Assembly (NCBI GenBank): GCA_030539595.1
Contig: JAUNXW010000087.1
Coordinates: 1-7,195 of the forward strand
Source: Methanocorpusculum sp.
Lineage (GTDB): Archaea; Halobacteriota; Methanomicrobia; Methanomicrobiales; Methanocorpusculaceae
DNA length: 7,195 nucleotides
Direction of reading: 5' to 3'
Positions 1 to 6,121 of the stretch are shown piece by piece. The notes beneath the pieces were generated by a model. The model searched no databases and was not told the DNA's origin. It worked only from the letters and a program-made list of their open reading frames with translations. Within the stretch, counting starts at the first letter, position 1. Every line of letters starts with the position of its first letter. Position numbers and translations under genes: made by a program.

Positions 1-1818
1 AATCCAGCCGGTCGGAACTTCGTGATCAAGTGTTGCACTGCGGCGTGTCATTGTTCCTGTGTGCCAGTGGAACAGACAGCGTCCTGTTGTGAACACATAC
101 GGGTATTCATCATCCGGAACTTCTGCCGGCTCCTGCCATTCCGCAGGGAAGAATACTCCTAGACCGTCTGCTGTGAGGAACTTTTCTTTGTGGAGAATCG
201 GTGTTCCCGGGTCTTCGGGTGTCTTGCACGGCCAGTGAAGTCCGTCGGGTGCTTCAAGTCTTGCATAGTTCATTCCGTGATACTGCGGAGTGAGTTCTGC
301 CATTTCGTCGAAAATCTCTGAGTATGATTTCCAGTTGAACTGTTCTGCATATCCCATCTTTGCGGCAATCATTGAGATGATTCTCCAGTCATCGAGAGCC
401 TCTCCGGGTGCGTCCTGAGCTTTTCTCCAGCGGATGACACGGCGTTCGGTGTTGGTCTGTGTTCCGTCACGCTCTGCAAAGCAGACGGCAGGAAGGATTA
501 CATCTGCGTAGTCGCAGGTTTCGTTGTAGAAGATATCCTGAACTACTAAGAATTCGAGGTTTTCGAATGCGGCTTTGACGTGGTTTAAGTCAGGGTCTGA
601 CAGAAGCGGGTTTTCTCCCATGATGTACATGCATTTGAGTTCGCCCGGGTTGTCGACAAGGACGTTCATCATGATGGTGACTTCGTATCCGTTCTGCATG
701 GGTGCGATTCCGTCCGGGAATTTCCAGGCGTCTTCGAATTTTTTGTGTGCCGCAGGGTCGGTTACTTTCTGGTATCCGGAGAAGTTGACGGGAAGTGCTC
801 CCATATCGCATGCACCCTGAACATTGTTCTGACCACGGAGCGGGTTAACTCCTGTTCCGGGTTTGCCGAGGTTTCCGCAGAGCATCTGGAGGTTTGCGGT
901 TGCATGAACGTTGTCGACACCGACTGTGTGCTGAGTGATACCCATTGAGTAGATTAATGCACATCCTCCCGAGTTTGCAATCCAGTCGGCTGCCGTGTGA
1001 ATGTCTTCGGCTTTTAGTCCGCAGATTTTTGCGACGTTTTCAAGTGAGTATTTGTCCTGCATTACGAGTTTTTTGAGTTCCTCGTATCCTTTTGTGCGTT
1101 TTTCAACGAACTCTTTGTCTTCCCATCCGTTTAAGATGATGTCGTGCATTAGTCCGTTTAAAAGAGCAACATCTGTTCCGGAGTGGAACTGTAAGAAGAG
1201 GTCTGCGGGGCTTGCGGTGATTGTGTTTCTCGGGTCGGCGTAGATGTATTTTGCACCGTTCTTCTTTGCCATTACTTCACGGCGTCCGATTAACGGGTGC
1301 TGTTCAAAGGTATTTGAGCCGATGATGAATACACATTTTGCGTCAGCTATATCCGGGATGCTGTTTGTCATTGCACCTGAACCGAATGAGCCGGCAAGTC
1401 CTGCAACGGTTGATGAGTGACATAGTCTTGCGCAGTGGTCAATGTGGTTAGTCTTGAAAACACCGCGGGCGAATTTCATCATTGCGTAGTTGTCTTCGTT
1501 TGAGACACGTGCAGATGATAAGGCACAGCGTTCCGACGGCTGATATTTTTTGAAATTTTCCGCGATAAATGATATTGCTTCGTCCCATGATGCAGGAACA
1601 AGTTCGCCGTTTTTGCGAATCAGCGGTGTTGTCAGTCTGTCTTTTGAGTTGATGAACTCATATGCATACATGCCTTTTGGGCATAGTTTTCCTTCGTTGA
1701 CAGGGGAACGGGTGTAAGGGGATATTCCCACAACCTTTCCATCCTTTACAACAAGGTTGAATGAGCAGCCTGACCCGCAGTAAGGGCAGGAACTCTGGAC
1801 ATACTTTAGTTCTGTCAT
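1..1818 (-). CDS. fdhA: Formate dehydrogenase alpha (catalytic) subunit, F420-type, 3' end cut by window edge
   Basis: This subunit oxidises formate to CO2 at a Mo- or W-bis(pterin guanine dinucleotide) centre and passes electrons through a 4Fe-4S cluster to FdhB, which reduces coenzyme F420. I translated the minus strand from the ATG at 1816-1818 and found 606 codons with no stop. The N-terminal cluster motif is C11-x2-C14-x3-C18 ... C46, followed by K48. The active site reads HCARLCHSSTVAG, with Cys133 (codon TGT at 1420-1422) where E. coli FdhF has selenocysteine, followed by His134. The RGQNNVQGACDMGALP block carries Arg328, equivalent to FdhF Arg333. Similarity to FdhF continues through YIMGENPLLSDPD to LFHWHTGTMTRRSATLDHE, the start of the C-terminal pterin-binding domain. 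From family length roughly 80 residues are missing. A GAGGT ribosome site precedes the start. It is divergent from tfx; fdhB would be expected beyond the edge. The metal (Mo or W) cannot be read from sequence. Confidence 0.96.
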   Translation of the reverse strand, partial: MTELKYVQSSCPYCGSGCSFNLVVKDGKVVGISPYTRSPVNEGKLCPKGMYAYEFINSKDRLTTPLIRKNGELVPASWDEAISFIAENFKKYQPSERCALSSARVSNEDNYAMMKFARGVFKTNHIDHCARLCHSSTVAGLAGSFGSGAMTNSIPDIADAKCVFIIGSNTFEQHPLIGRREVMAKKNGAKYIYADPRNTITASPADLFLQFHSGTDVALLNGLMHDIILNGWEDKEFVEKRTKGYEELKKLVMQDKYSLENVAKICGLKAEDIHTAADWIANSGGCALIYSMGITQHTVGVDNVHATANLQMLCGNLGKPGTGVNPLRGQNNVQGACDMGALPVNFSGYQKVTDPAAHKKFEDAWKFPDGIAPMQNGYEVTIMMNVLVDNPGELKCMYIMGENPLLSDPDLNHVKAAFENLEFLVVQDIFYNETCDYADVILPAVCFAERDGTQTNTERRVIRWRKAQDAPGEALDDWRIISMIAAKMGYAEQFNWKSYSEIFDEMAELTPQYHGMNYARLEAPDGLHWPCKTPEDPGTPILHKEKFLTADGLGVFFPAEWQEPAEVPDDEYPYVFTTGRCLFHWHTGTMTRRSATLDHEVPTGWI

Positions 1819-1828
1819 TCTTGTGTAA

Positions 1829-1833
1829 ACCTC
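1829..1833 (-). promoter_or_regulatory. Ribosome binding site of fdhA
   Basis: The minus strand reads GAGGT ten bases before the ATG at 1818. It supports that start, which also places the first cluster cysteine at residue 11, as usual for FdhA. Confidence 0.6.
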
Positions 1834-1858
1834 GTATAATATTAGGTTTGAATTGGGC

Positions 1859-1868
1859 TATATTAAGG
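1859..1868 (-). promoter_or_regulatory. Candidate TATA box of fdhA
   Basis: The minus strand reads CTTAATATAG with a purine-rich CGAGC just upstream that could act as a BRE. About 26 bases downstream is near 1838, which would leave a short leader of about 20 bases still containing the GAGGT site. Other AT-rich stretches upstream could serve instead. Confidence 0.4.
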
Positions 1869-1880
1869 CTCGTGCAGGTA

Positions 1881-1911
1881 AACTTATGTTAATTGATATT
1901 AACTTATGTTA
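1881..1911. promoter_or_regulatory. Direct repeat AACTTATGTTA x2, candidate activator site upstream of fdhA
   Basis: The 11-mer AACTTATGTTA occurs at 1881-1891 and again at 1901-1911, with start points exactly 20 bases apart, about two helical turns. Between them GTTAAT and ATTAAC form an inverted repeat. The block lies immediately upstream of the candidate fdhA TATA box, where archaeal activators commonly bind. No protein can be assigned. Confidence 0.45.
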
Positions 1912-1954
1912 GTTAACCCGATGCCCTCAAATTCCTCGAAAATACATTTATGAT

Positions 1955-1973
1955 TTACAAATTCAATTTGTAA
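1955..1973. promoter_or_regulatory. 19-base perfect dyad, candidate operator
   Basis: TTACAAATTCAATTTGTAA has 9-base arms around a single central C. It lies about 137 bases upstream of the fdhA start in the intergenic region divergent to tfx. AT-rich dyads of this kind are typical of dimeric winged-helix regulators, but AT-rich sequence yields chance dyads, so function is uncertain. Confidence 0.3.
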
Positions 1974-2196
1974 TCTCTTTGTGATTTATCAGACATTTTT
2001 CGGGTTTTGCAGGGTTTTGAGAAAAACGCGCGGATTATATTCGGTTTTGATGATTATCGGTGGGTTGAGTGCGTGCAAATCAACGTAATTTAGGTTTAAT
2101 TCTAAAAATAAGCTGAAATAACAGCACCCTTCAAAATTTAGCGTCTTTTGTTCAATGTTGGAATCTGTCCTATGATTTGTGAATCGTGAAAAATCC
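1974..2196. other. AT-rich intergenic stretch without a recognisable gene
   Basis: I see no supported gene or RNA here. Small open frames exist on both strands but lack credible start signals and look like AT-rich noise. It separates the fdhA control sites from the first foldback repeat. Confidence 0.5.
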
Positions 2197-2594
2197 ATTG
2201 GATAAGATTTGGATTATGAGATTGTTGTACTGTTGGACTTTGAAATTATGTTGCGAGACACCGAAAAGCACAAAAGATTGCACGAAAACACGAAAAATAA
2301 AAAAATATTCCTTTGACCTCTATCTTATTTTGACCAATACACACGAAAGTCACCAAAGATTATCGAAAAACACTAAAGATTGAGCGTGAATATATTCAGA
2401 CTAAATTTTGCGAAATAAATCCACACTCAACCTTTAGTGTTTTTCGGTAATCTTTGGTGACTTTAGTGTGTATGGCCAGTCTAAAGATAGAGTGAACAAA
2501 ATTTATCTCCTTTCGTGTTTTTGTGTAGATTTTCGTGCTTTTCGGTGTCTCGCAAAATAATTTAAAAATCAGATTTCATTATTGGACAATCTCG
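2197..2594. repeat. Large foldback (palindromic) repeat element, copy 1
   Basis: The outer arms GCGAGACACCGAAAAGCAC (2253-2271) and its exact complement (2535-2553) form a perfect 19-bp inverted repeat. The inner arms 2338-2388 and 2422-2472 are complementary over 51 positions with about 4 mismatches, around a 33-base loop (2389-2421). The middle arm sections (about 2281-2337 and 2473-2530) are less alike. The arms are rich in CAC-N-AAA units on the left and the complement on the right. Both flanks have related copies around the second element: GAGATTGTTGTACTGTTGG (2218-2236) recurs at 6568-6586, and the right flank has an inverted relative near 6524-6603. No transposase is present, so it resembles a MITE-like or foldback element. 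Outer limits are approximate. Confidence 0.85.
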
Positions 2595-2620
2595 GCGTAG
2601 GAAAGTCTGACAGGATATGT

Positions 2621-2630
2621 TTTTTATACT
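2621..2630 (+). promoter_or_regulatory. TATA box of tfx, leaderless-type promoter
   Basis: TTTTTATACT is centred about 26 bases before the tfx ATG at 2652, so transcription should begin at or next to the start codon. No Shine-Dalgarno sequence is present, which agrees with a leaderless mRNA. Confidence 0.5.
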
Positions 2631-2651
2631 TGTCCACTTAAAATTTAATAA

Positions 2652-3056
2652 ATGACAGATTCGCTCCTAACCGACCGGCAGAAATTCATTCTGATGCGCC
2701 GTAAAGAGGGTCTCACGCAAAATGAGATTGCCCAATTACTGGACACGACGCGTTCCAATGTAACTCTCATAGAAAAGTCGGCAAAGAGCAACATTGCGCA
2801 GGCAAAGCAGGCTCTTGAATTTATTTACTCTCTTGAAGCAACATTAGTCTGCACTCTCTCAGAAGGCACTGACCTGAAAAACGAAATATTCATCGTCTTC
2901 AAAGCAGCCGCATCCCTAAACATAAAAATCCAATTTAAAGCCGGCGCACTCCTTAATTTTGTAACAACATCCGTGCCGGAGAAATTAAACGGCGATCTAA
3001 TCATAGAGGACATCAATGTTTACCTGAACAACACCGGTGTGATTTACGTATACTAA
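2652..3056 (+). CDS. tfx: Tfx-family DNA-binding transcriptional regulator
   Basis: The 134-residue product has the two-part Tfx layout. An N-terminal helix-turn-helix spans about residues 7-55, with LTQNEIAQLL as first helix, TTRSNVTLIEK as recognition region, and a following helix AKSNIAQAKQALEFI. A C-terminal domain fills about 60-134. The length fits the family. Tfx was first described in Methanothermobacter as binding near the promoter of fmdECB, which encodes the molybdenum formylmethanofuran dehydrogenase. Here the gene stands between a divergent fdhA and a tungstate transporter, so a role in Mo/W-dependent gene control is plausible, but that is inference and no metal or oxyanion site is visible. 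The ATG follows a TATA box by about 26 bases without a Shine-Dalgarno site. It is separated from tupA by 312 bases with their own promoter signals, so it is probably transcribed separately. Confidence 0.88.
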   Translation: MTDSLLTDRQKFILMRRKEGLTQNEIAQLLDTTRSNVTLIEKSAKSNIAQAKQALEFIYSLEATLVCTLSEGTDLKNEIFIVFKAAASLNIKIQFKAGALLNFVTTSVPEKLNGDLIIEDINVYLNNTGVIYVY

Positions 3057-3112
3057 ACCCTTCCCCTCTGAAAGAGATGGGCAAATCTGCCTTAAAAACA
3101 AAAAAACACTTC

Positions 3113-3178
3113 TTATCGTGCTTTTTTGCGCGCGTTTGCATAAAACCCGTCCGCTTACCCGATTTTTCGGCACGATAA
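3113..3178. repeat. Foldback sequence downstream of tfx
   Basis: TTATCGTGC (3113-3121) pairs exactly with GCACGATAA (3170-3178) across 48 bases. Inside are a T6 run (3122-3127), a GCGCGCG tract and a small CCGA-TTTT-TCGG hairpin (3159-3170). The T-run may end tfx transcription, since archaeal terminators are often just oligo-T. A structured RNA or binding site is also possible. Confidence 0.4.
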
Positions 3179-3194
3179 AATATTAAAATAATAT

Positions 3195-3204
3195 ACCAAT
3201 TGGT
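3195..3204. promoter_or_regulatory. 10-base perfect palindrome ACCAATTGGT
   Basis: An exact palindrome in AT-rich sequence about 165 bases upstream of tupA. A related TCAATTGA lies at 3316-3323. It could be a regulator half-site or chance. Confidence 0.2.
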
Positions 3205-3295
3205 TATCAAACAGTTTGCAGAATTTGTGACAGTAAACCCGATAACAAAACTTAAAAAAATAAAATAACCCGCATCAAAAACTCACCGCATTTTA

Positions 3296-3312
3296 AATAA
3301 ACTGAGTTTATT
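3296..3312. promoter_or_regulatory. Candidate operator dyad in the tupA control region
   Basis: AATAAACTGAGTTTATT has exact 7-base arms around TGA. It overlaps a possible TATA element (TTTTAAATA, 3291-3299) and lies about 30 bases upstream of the second one at 3335-3342. A dimeric regulator here could control the tungstate transporter. The protein is unknown; Tfx and the winged-helix protein in this window are candidates. Confidence 0.35.
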
Positions 3313-3334
3313 AAATCAATTGAACCTTCGCAAC

Positions 3335-3342
3335 CTATTTAA
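3335..3342 (+). promoter_or_regulatory. Candidate TATA box of tupA
   Basis: CTATTTAA is centred about 30 bases before the ATG at 3369, predicting a start of transcription within a few bases of the start codon. No Shine-Dalgarno sequence precedes tupA, which agrees with a near-leaderless transcript. TTTTAAATA at 3291-3299 is an alternative that would give a leader of about 50 bases. Confidence 0.4.
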
Positions 3343-3368
3343 CCGCCCGTCTGAAAATGTAAAATTGT

Positions 3369-4319
3369 ATGAAAAAGCTATTACCCGTACTTGGGATACT
3401 GCTCATTCTCGCGGCAGTTGTAATTACCGCAGGATGCGTAGACTCAAATACAACACCAAAAGGTGAGCCTACAACACTCACAATCTCAACAACCACTTCG
3501 CTCTACGATACCGGTCTTTTAGACGCCGTTCAGGACTATTACCTCAAAACCTACAATGTAAACCTTAAAATTACATCACAGGGAACAGGCAAAGCCATTG
3601 CAACAGCCAAGAACGGTGATGCAGACGTCTTACTCGTCCACTCACCGAGCCAGGAAAAAACCTTCATCGATGAAGGATACGGAGTAAACCACAGAGGAGT
3701 TGCCTACAACTACTTCCTTATCGTCGGACCTGAAGCAGACCCGGCAAAAATTTCCGGAATGACACCCGAAGAAGGATTTAAGACACTCAACGAACTCGGA
3801 CTCAAAAAGACCGAAGGAGTAGTTTTTGTCTCACGCGGTGACAACTCGGGAACACACTCAGCCGAGAAGAACATCTGGAAAGCAGCCGGATACAACTACT
3901 CAGCAGACATTCAGGGAAGCGGCGACTGGTATAAAGAAACAGGAGCAGGAATGGGAGACAGTCTCACAACAGCGGGACAGCTCAACGGCTACATCTTAAC
4001 CGACGAAGCAACCTTCCTGACATACAAAAAGAACAACCCGTCAAGCCCGCTTGTTCCGGTAATTTCCGAAGGAAAATCCTTACTGAACAGATACACCGTA
4101 ATGACCGTCAGCCCGGCAAAATTCCCGGACACCAATGTTAAAGATGCAACCGCCTTCACCAACTGGCTTATCTCCAAAGAAGGACAGAAATTCATCGGCG
4201 ACTTCGGCAAAGAAACTTACGGAAAGTCACTGTTTACCCCGATGAGCACTGTAAAAGACAGTACTCTTCCTCCGTTCAACATTGACAGCACAACACCCGT
4301 AACTGTTCCGACTGCATAA
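3369..4319 (+). CDS. tupA: Tungstate ABC transporter, substrate-binding lipoprotein
   Basis: TupA captures tungstate outside the cell and delivers it to TupB. The 316-residue protein begins with a signal peptide (MKK, then a hydrophobic stretch to about residue 21) and a lipobox-like TAGC with Cys23, so it is probably membrane-anchored. The mature domain starts with the TupA signature TTTS (Thr41-Ser44), followed by SQGTGKAIATAKNGDADVLL (70-89) and SRGDNSGTH (155-163). Arg156 lies in the region where TupA proteins carry an anion-binding arginine. These motifs separate TupA from the ModA/WtpA molybdate/tungstate families. The C-terminus is a short Thr/Pro tail (STTPVTVPTA). The ATG is chosen because it heads the signal peptide and follows a TATA box at leaderless spacing. 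It is the first gene of tupABC; a terminator-like hairpin overlaps its stop codon before tupB, so it may be expressed above its partners. Specificity for tungstate over molybdate is a family inference. Confidence 0.93.
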   Translation: MKKLLPVLGILLILAAVVITAGCVDSNTTPKGEPTTLTISTTTSLYDTGLLDAVQDYYLKTYNVNLKITSQGTGKAIATAKNGDADVLLVHSPSQEKTFIDEGYGVNHRGVAYNYFLIVGPEADPAKISGMTPEEGFKTLNELGLKKTEGVVFVSRGDNSGTHSAEKNIWKAAGYNYSADIQGSGDWYKETGAGMGDSLTTAGQLNGYILTDEATFLTYKKNNPSSPLVPVISEGKSLLNRYTVMTVSPAKFPDTNVKDATAFTNWLISKEGQKFIGDFGKETYGKSLFTPMSTVKDSTLPPFNIDSTTPVTVPTA

Positions 4320-4350
4320 TCTTTATGCAGAATCAAACTTTTTTTATTTT
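4312..4350 (+). terminator. Hairpin plus T-tract between tupA and tupB
   Basis: CTGCATAA (4312-4319) and TTATGCAG (4323-4330) form an exact 8-bp stem with a 3-base loop, and the tupA stop codon lies in the stem. A T7 run (4339-4345) and a further TTTT (4347-4350) follow. This looks like a partial terminator or mRNA-stabilising 3' end, giving more tupA mRNA than tupBC mRNA. Confidence 0.6.
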
Positions 4351-4373
4351 AATAATTATAACGGATATATAAC

Positions 4374-5081
4374 ATGGGCGAGATAGCGGACGGATTCATT
4401 GAGGCGATTCAGCTCCTGATTACACTTGACCCGGAAGTTACCGAAATCGCTTTCCGAAGTTTATCGGTTTCGACAATTGCTACACTGATTGCCGCGGCAA
4501 TTGCTATTCCTCTCGGCTCTCTGATTTACTTTTACGATTTTAAGGGCAAACGTGCCGTAATTAATTTGGTTCAGACCTTGTATGCAATGCCGACGGTTAT
4601 TGTCGGTCTGCTGGTATATCTTCTGGTTTCATATTCCGGACCTTTGGGCTCATTGAGACTTTTATACACCACAAATGCGATGATTATCGCTCAGGTGATT
4701 CTTGTATCTCCCTTAATTATCGGATTCACTGTCGCAGCGCTGAACAGCCTTGACAAAGAGATGAAATATACCGTTCTTGCCCTGAATGCGAAAACCTCTC
4801 AGGCACTCAGGACACTTGTCCGCGAAGCAAAGTTTGCGATTTTATCCGCGGTTGTTCTGGCTTTCGGAAGAGCCATTGCAGAGGTCGGAGCGGTCATGAT
4901 GGTCGGCGGAAACATCCGTCATTTCACAAGAACACTCACAACGGCAATTACCCTGAACACATCCATGGGAGAATTTTCAACCTCAATTGCTCTCGGAATT
5001 ATTCTTCTTGCAATAGCTTTGATTGTAAATCTCGGCGTCAATGTTTTGCAGCATTACAACGGAGGAGTAAAAGATGACTGA
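4374..5081 (+). CDS. tupB: Tungstate ABC transporter, permease
   Basis: TupB is the membrane channel of the tungstate importer and works as a homodimer with TupA outside and TupC inside. The 235 residues show five hydrophobic segments at about 28-52, 64-88, 100-123, 153-176 and 200-225. The cytoplasmic coupling loop lies at about 133-158 (TVLALNAKTSQALRTLVREA), a degenerate EAA motif of the binding-protein-dependent permease family, followed by AFGRAIAEVGAVMMVGGNI, which is strongly conserved in TupB-type permeases. The length is normal. The start lies 54 bases after the tupA stop, with only a weak GGA upstream. The T-rich stretch before it (4339-4360) could double as a TATA region for separate transcription. 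The stop overlaps the start of tupC by 8 bases, which indicates coupled translation. Confidence 0.92.
   Translation: MGEIADGFIEAIQLLITLDPEVTEIAFRSLSVSTIATLIAAAIAIPLGSLIYFYDFKGKRAVINLVQTLYAMPTVIVGLLVYLLVSYSGPLGSLRLLYTTNAMIIAQVILVSPLIIGFTVAALNSLDKEMKYTVLALNAKTSQALRTLVREAKFAILSAVVLAFGRAIAEVGAVMMVGGNIRHFTRTLTTAITLNTSMGEFSTSIALGIILLAIALIVNLGVNVLQHYNGGVKDD
5061..5066 (+). promoter_or_regulatory. Strong Shine-Dalgarno site of tupC inside tupB
   Basis: GGAGGA lies seven bases before the tupC ATG at 5074 and within the last codons of tupB. It fixes the tupC start and supports translation from the shared tupBC mRNA. Confidence 0.75.
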
Positions 5082-6120
5082 AAACATCATCGAAGCGGTG
5101 AATATTTCAAAAACTTACGGTAAAAAGACAGTTATAAAACCGCTGAATTTATCCGTCAGGAAGGGTGAGATTCTCGCGGTTATAGGTCCGTCGGGTGCGG
5201 GAAAAAGCACTCTTATTCGGATGCTTGACGGAATTGAGCCGATGAGTTCCGGAGATTTATTTATTTTCGGTCAGAAACTCTGCAAGTCGTCGAGATATTC
5301 TCTTCGCGGAAGAATGGGCGTTTTATTTCAGAAAACCGTTCTCTTCGACCGCAGTGTCGAAGAAAATATTTCACTCGGTCTTTCATACCGTCATCTGCCT
5401 TCTGCTGAGATTAAATCAAGAACTAAGGATATTCTTGAGAGAATGGGAATGTCTGAATATGCTAAAAGGAGTGCTAAAACTTTGTCGGGCGGAGAGGGAC
5501 AGAGGGTTGCTTTTGCACGGGTTCTTGTGACGCGTCCCGAGATTTTATTTCTTGATGAGCCGACAGCAAATCTTGACCCTATTGCAACCGCAGTTCTTGA
5601 GGAGATGATTTTGAAGGAGAACAGGGAAAATAAAACGACAATAATTATCAACACTCATGATCAGGCTCAGGGACAGCGTCTTGCAGACAGGATTGCGGTT
5701 ATGATTGACGGGGAGTTTAAGCAGATTGATTCGGCAGAGGATGTTATTTATCATCCGAAGACAGAGGATGCCGCAAGGTTTGTGGGCTTCCAAAATATTT
5801 TTTCGTTGTTTGTCGTAAACAATTCGGTGAACATCGGAGGGTATGAAATACCGCTGCCGTCTGAGTTCACATGCGCTGAAAAGGTTCTGATGATGATTCG
5901 CGCAGAAGATATTATCCTTTCAAAAGAGAGCGGAAAACTCAGAGGAACGGTGGTTTCTTCGGTTCGCCGCGGGGCTTTTATCGAAGCCGGAGTTGAGGTA
6001 AACGGGGTAATGTTTCGCGTTTCGGTTAAGTTCAGGGATGCAGGAAATGAGTTCAATGCAGGGGACGCTGTTTATTTGAACTGGAAGGATGACGCAGTGC
6101 ATTTCATCCCTTCCTGCTGA
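5074..6120 (+). CDS. tupC: Tungstate ABC transporter, ATP-binding protein
   Basis: TupC hydrolyses ATP on the cytoplasmic face to drive tungstate import through TupB. The 348-residue protein has Walker A GPSGAGKST (38-46), Q-loop Gln86 (LFQKT), the ABC signature LSGGE (137-141, followed by GQR), Walker B ILFLDE (157-162), D-loop NLDP and H-loop His195 (NTHD). After about residue 240 comes an extension. Its last part, about 270-345 (MMIRAEDIILS ... GTVVSSVRRGAFIEAGVEVNG ... GDAVYLNWKDDAV), resembles a TOBE domain. In related Mo/W transporters this region can bind the oxyanion and inhibit transport, so feedback by imported tungstate is possible but unproven here. All catalytic motifs are intact. 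It overlaps tupB by 8 bases. Its stop is one base from the end of the convergent winged-helix gene. Confidence 0.94.
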   Translation: MTENIIEAVNISKTYGKKTVIKPLNLSVRKGEILAVIGPSGAGKSTLIRMLDGIEPMSSGDLFIFGQKLCKSSRYSLRGRMGVLFQKTVLFDRSVEENISLGLSYRHLPSAEIKSRTKDILERMGMSEYAKRSAKTLSGGEGQRVAFARVLVTRPEILFLDEPTANLDPIATAVLEEMILKENRENKTTIIINTHDQAQGQRLADRIAVMIDGEFKQIDSAEDVIYHPKTEDAARFVGFQNIFSLFVVNNSVNIGGYEIPLPSEFTCAEKVLMMIRAEDIILSKESGKLRGTVVSSVRRGAFIEAGVEVNGVMFRVSVKFRDAGNEFNAGDAVYLNWKDDAVHFIPSC

Positions 6121-6121
6121 T

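Noticed and set aside
575..948. Plus-strand and short minus-strand open frames within 575-948
   Set aside because: They are out of frame with the uninterrupted fdhA reading frame, which carries all the conserved motifs.
1420..1422. Possible selenocysteine codon at the FdhA active site
   Set aside because: The codon is TGT (Cys133) on the minus strand, not TGA; the enzyme is the cysteine form.
1989..2198. 69-codon open frame on the minus strand between fdhA and the first repeat
   Set aside because: No ribosome site or promoter, no recognisable domain, AT-rich intergenic composition; most likely chance.
2186..2383. 65-codon plus-strand open frame in the left arm of repeat copy 1
   Set aside because: It merely translates the CAC-N-AAA repeat (for example TNTHESHQRLSKNTKD); peptides of this type arise from repeats and are not credible proteins.
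2253..2553. CRISPR array made of the CAC-N-AAA units
   Set aside because: Units are short, degenerate and not separated by uniform unique spacers, and no cas gene is near; the organisation is a large inverted repeat.
3057..3368. Mo/W cofactor riboswitch upstream of tupA
   Set aside because: Known Moco/Tuco riboswitches are bacterial and I see no matching conserved core; the likely TATA position leaves almost no leader.
4354..4372. TATAAC ... TATATAAC before tupB as a ModE-like operator
   Set aside because: Only loosely similar to the bacterial ModE site, not a good dyad, and lying within AT-rich sequence just before the start codon.
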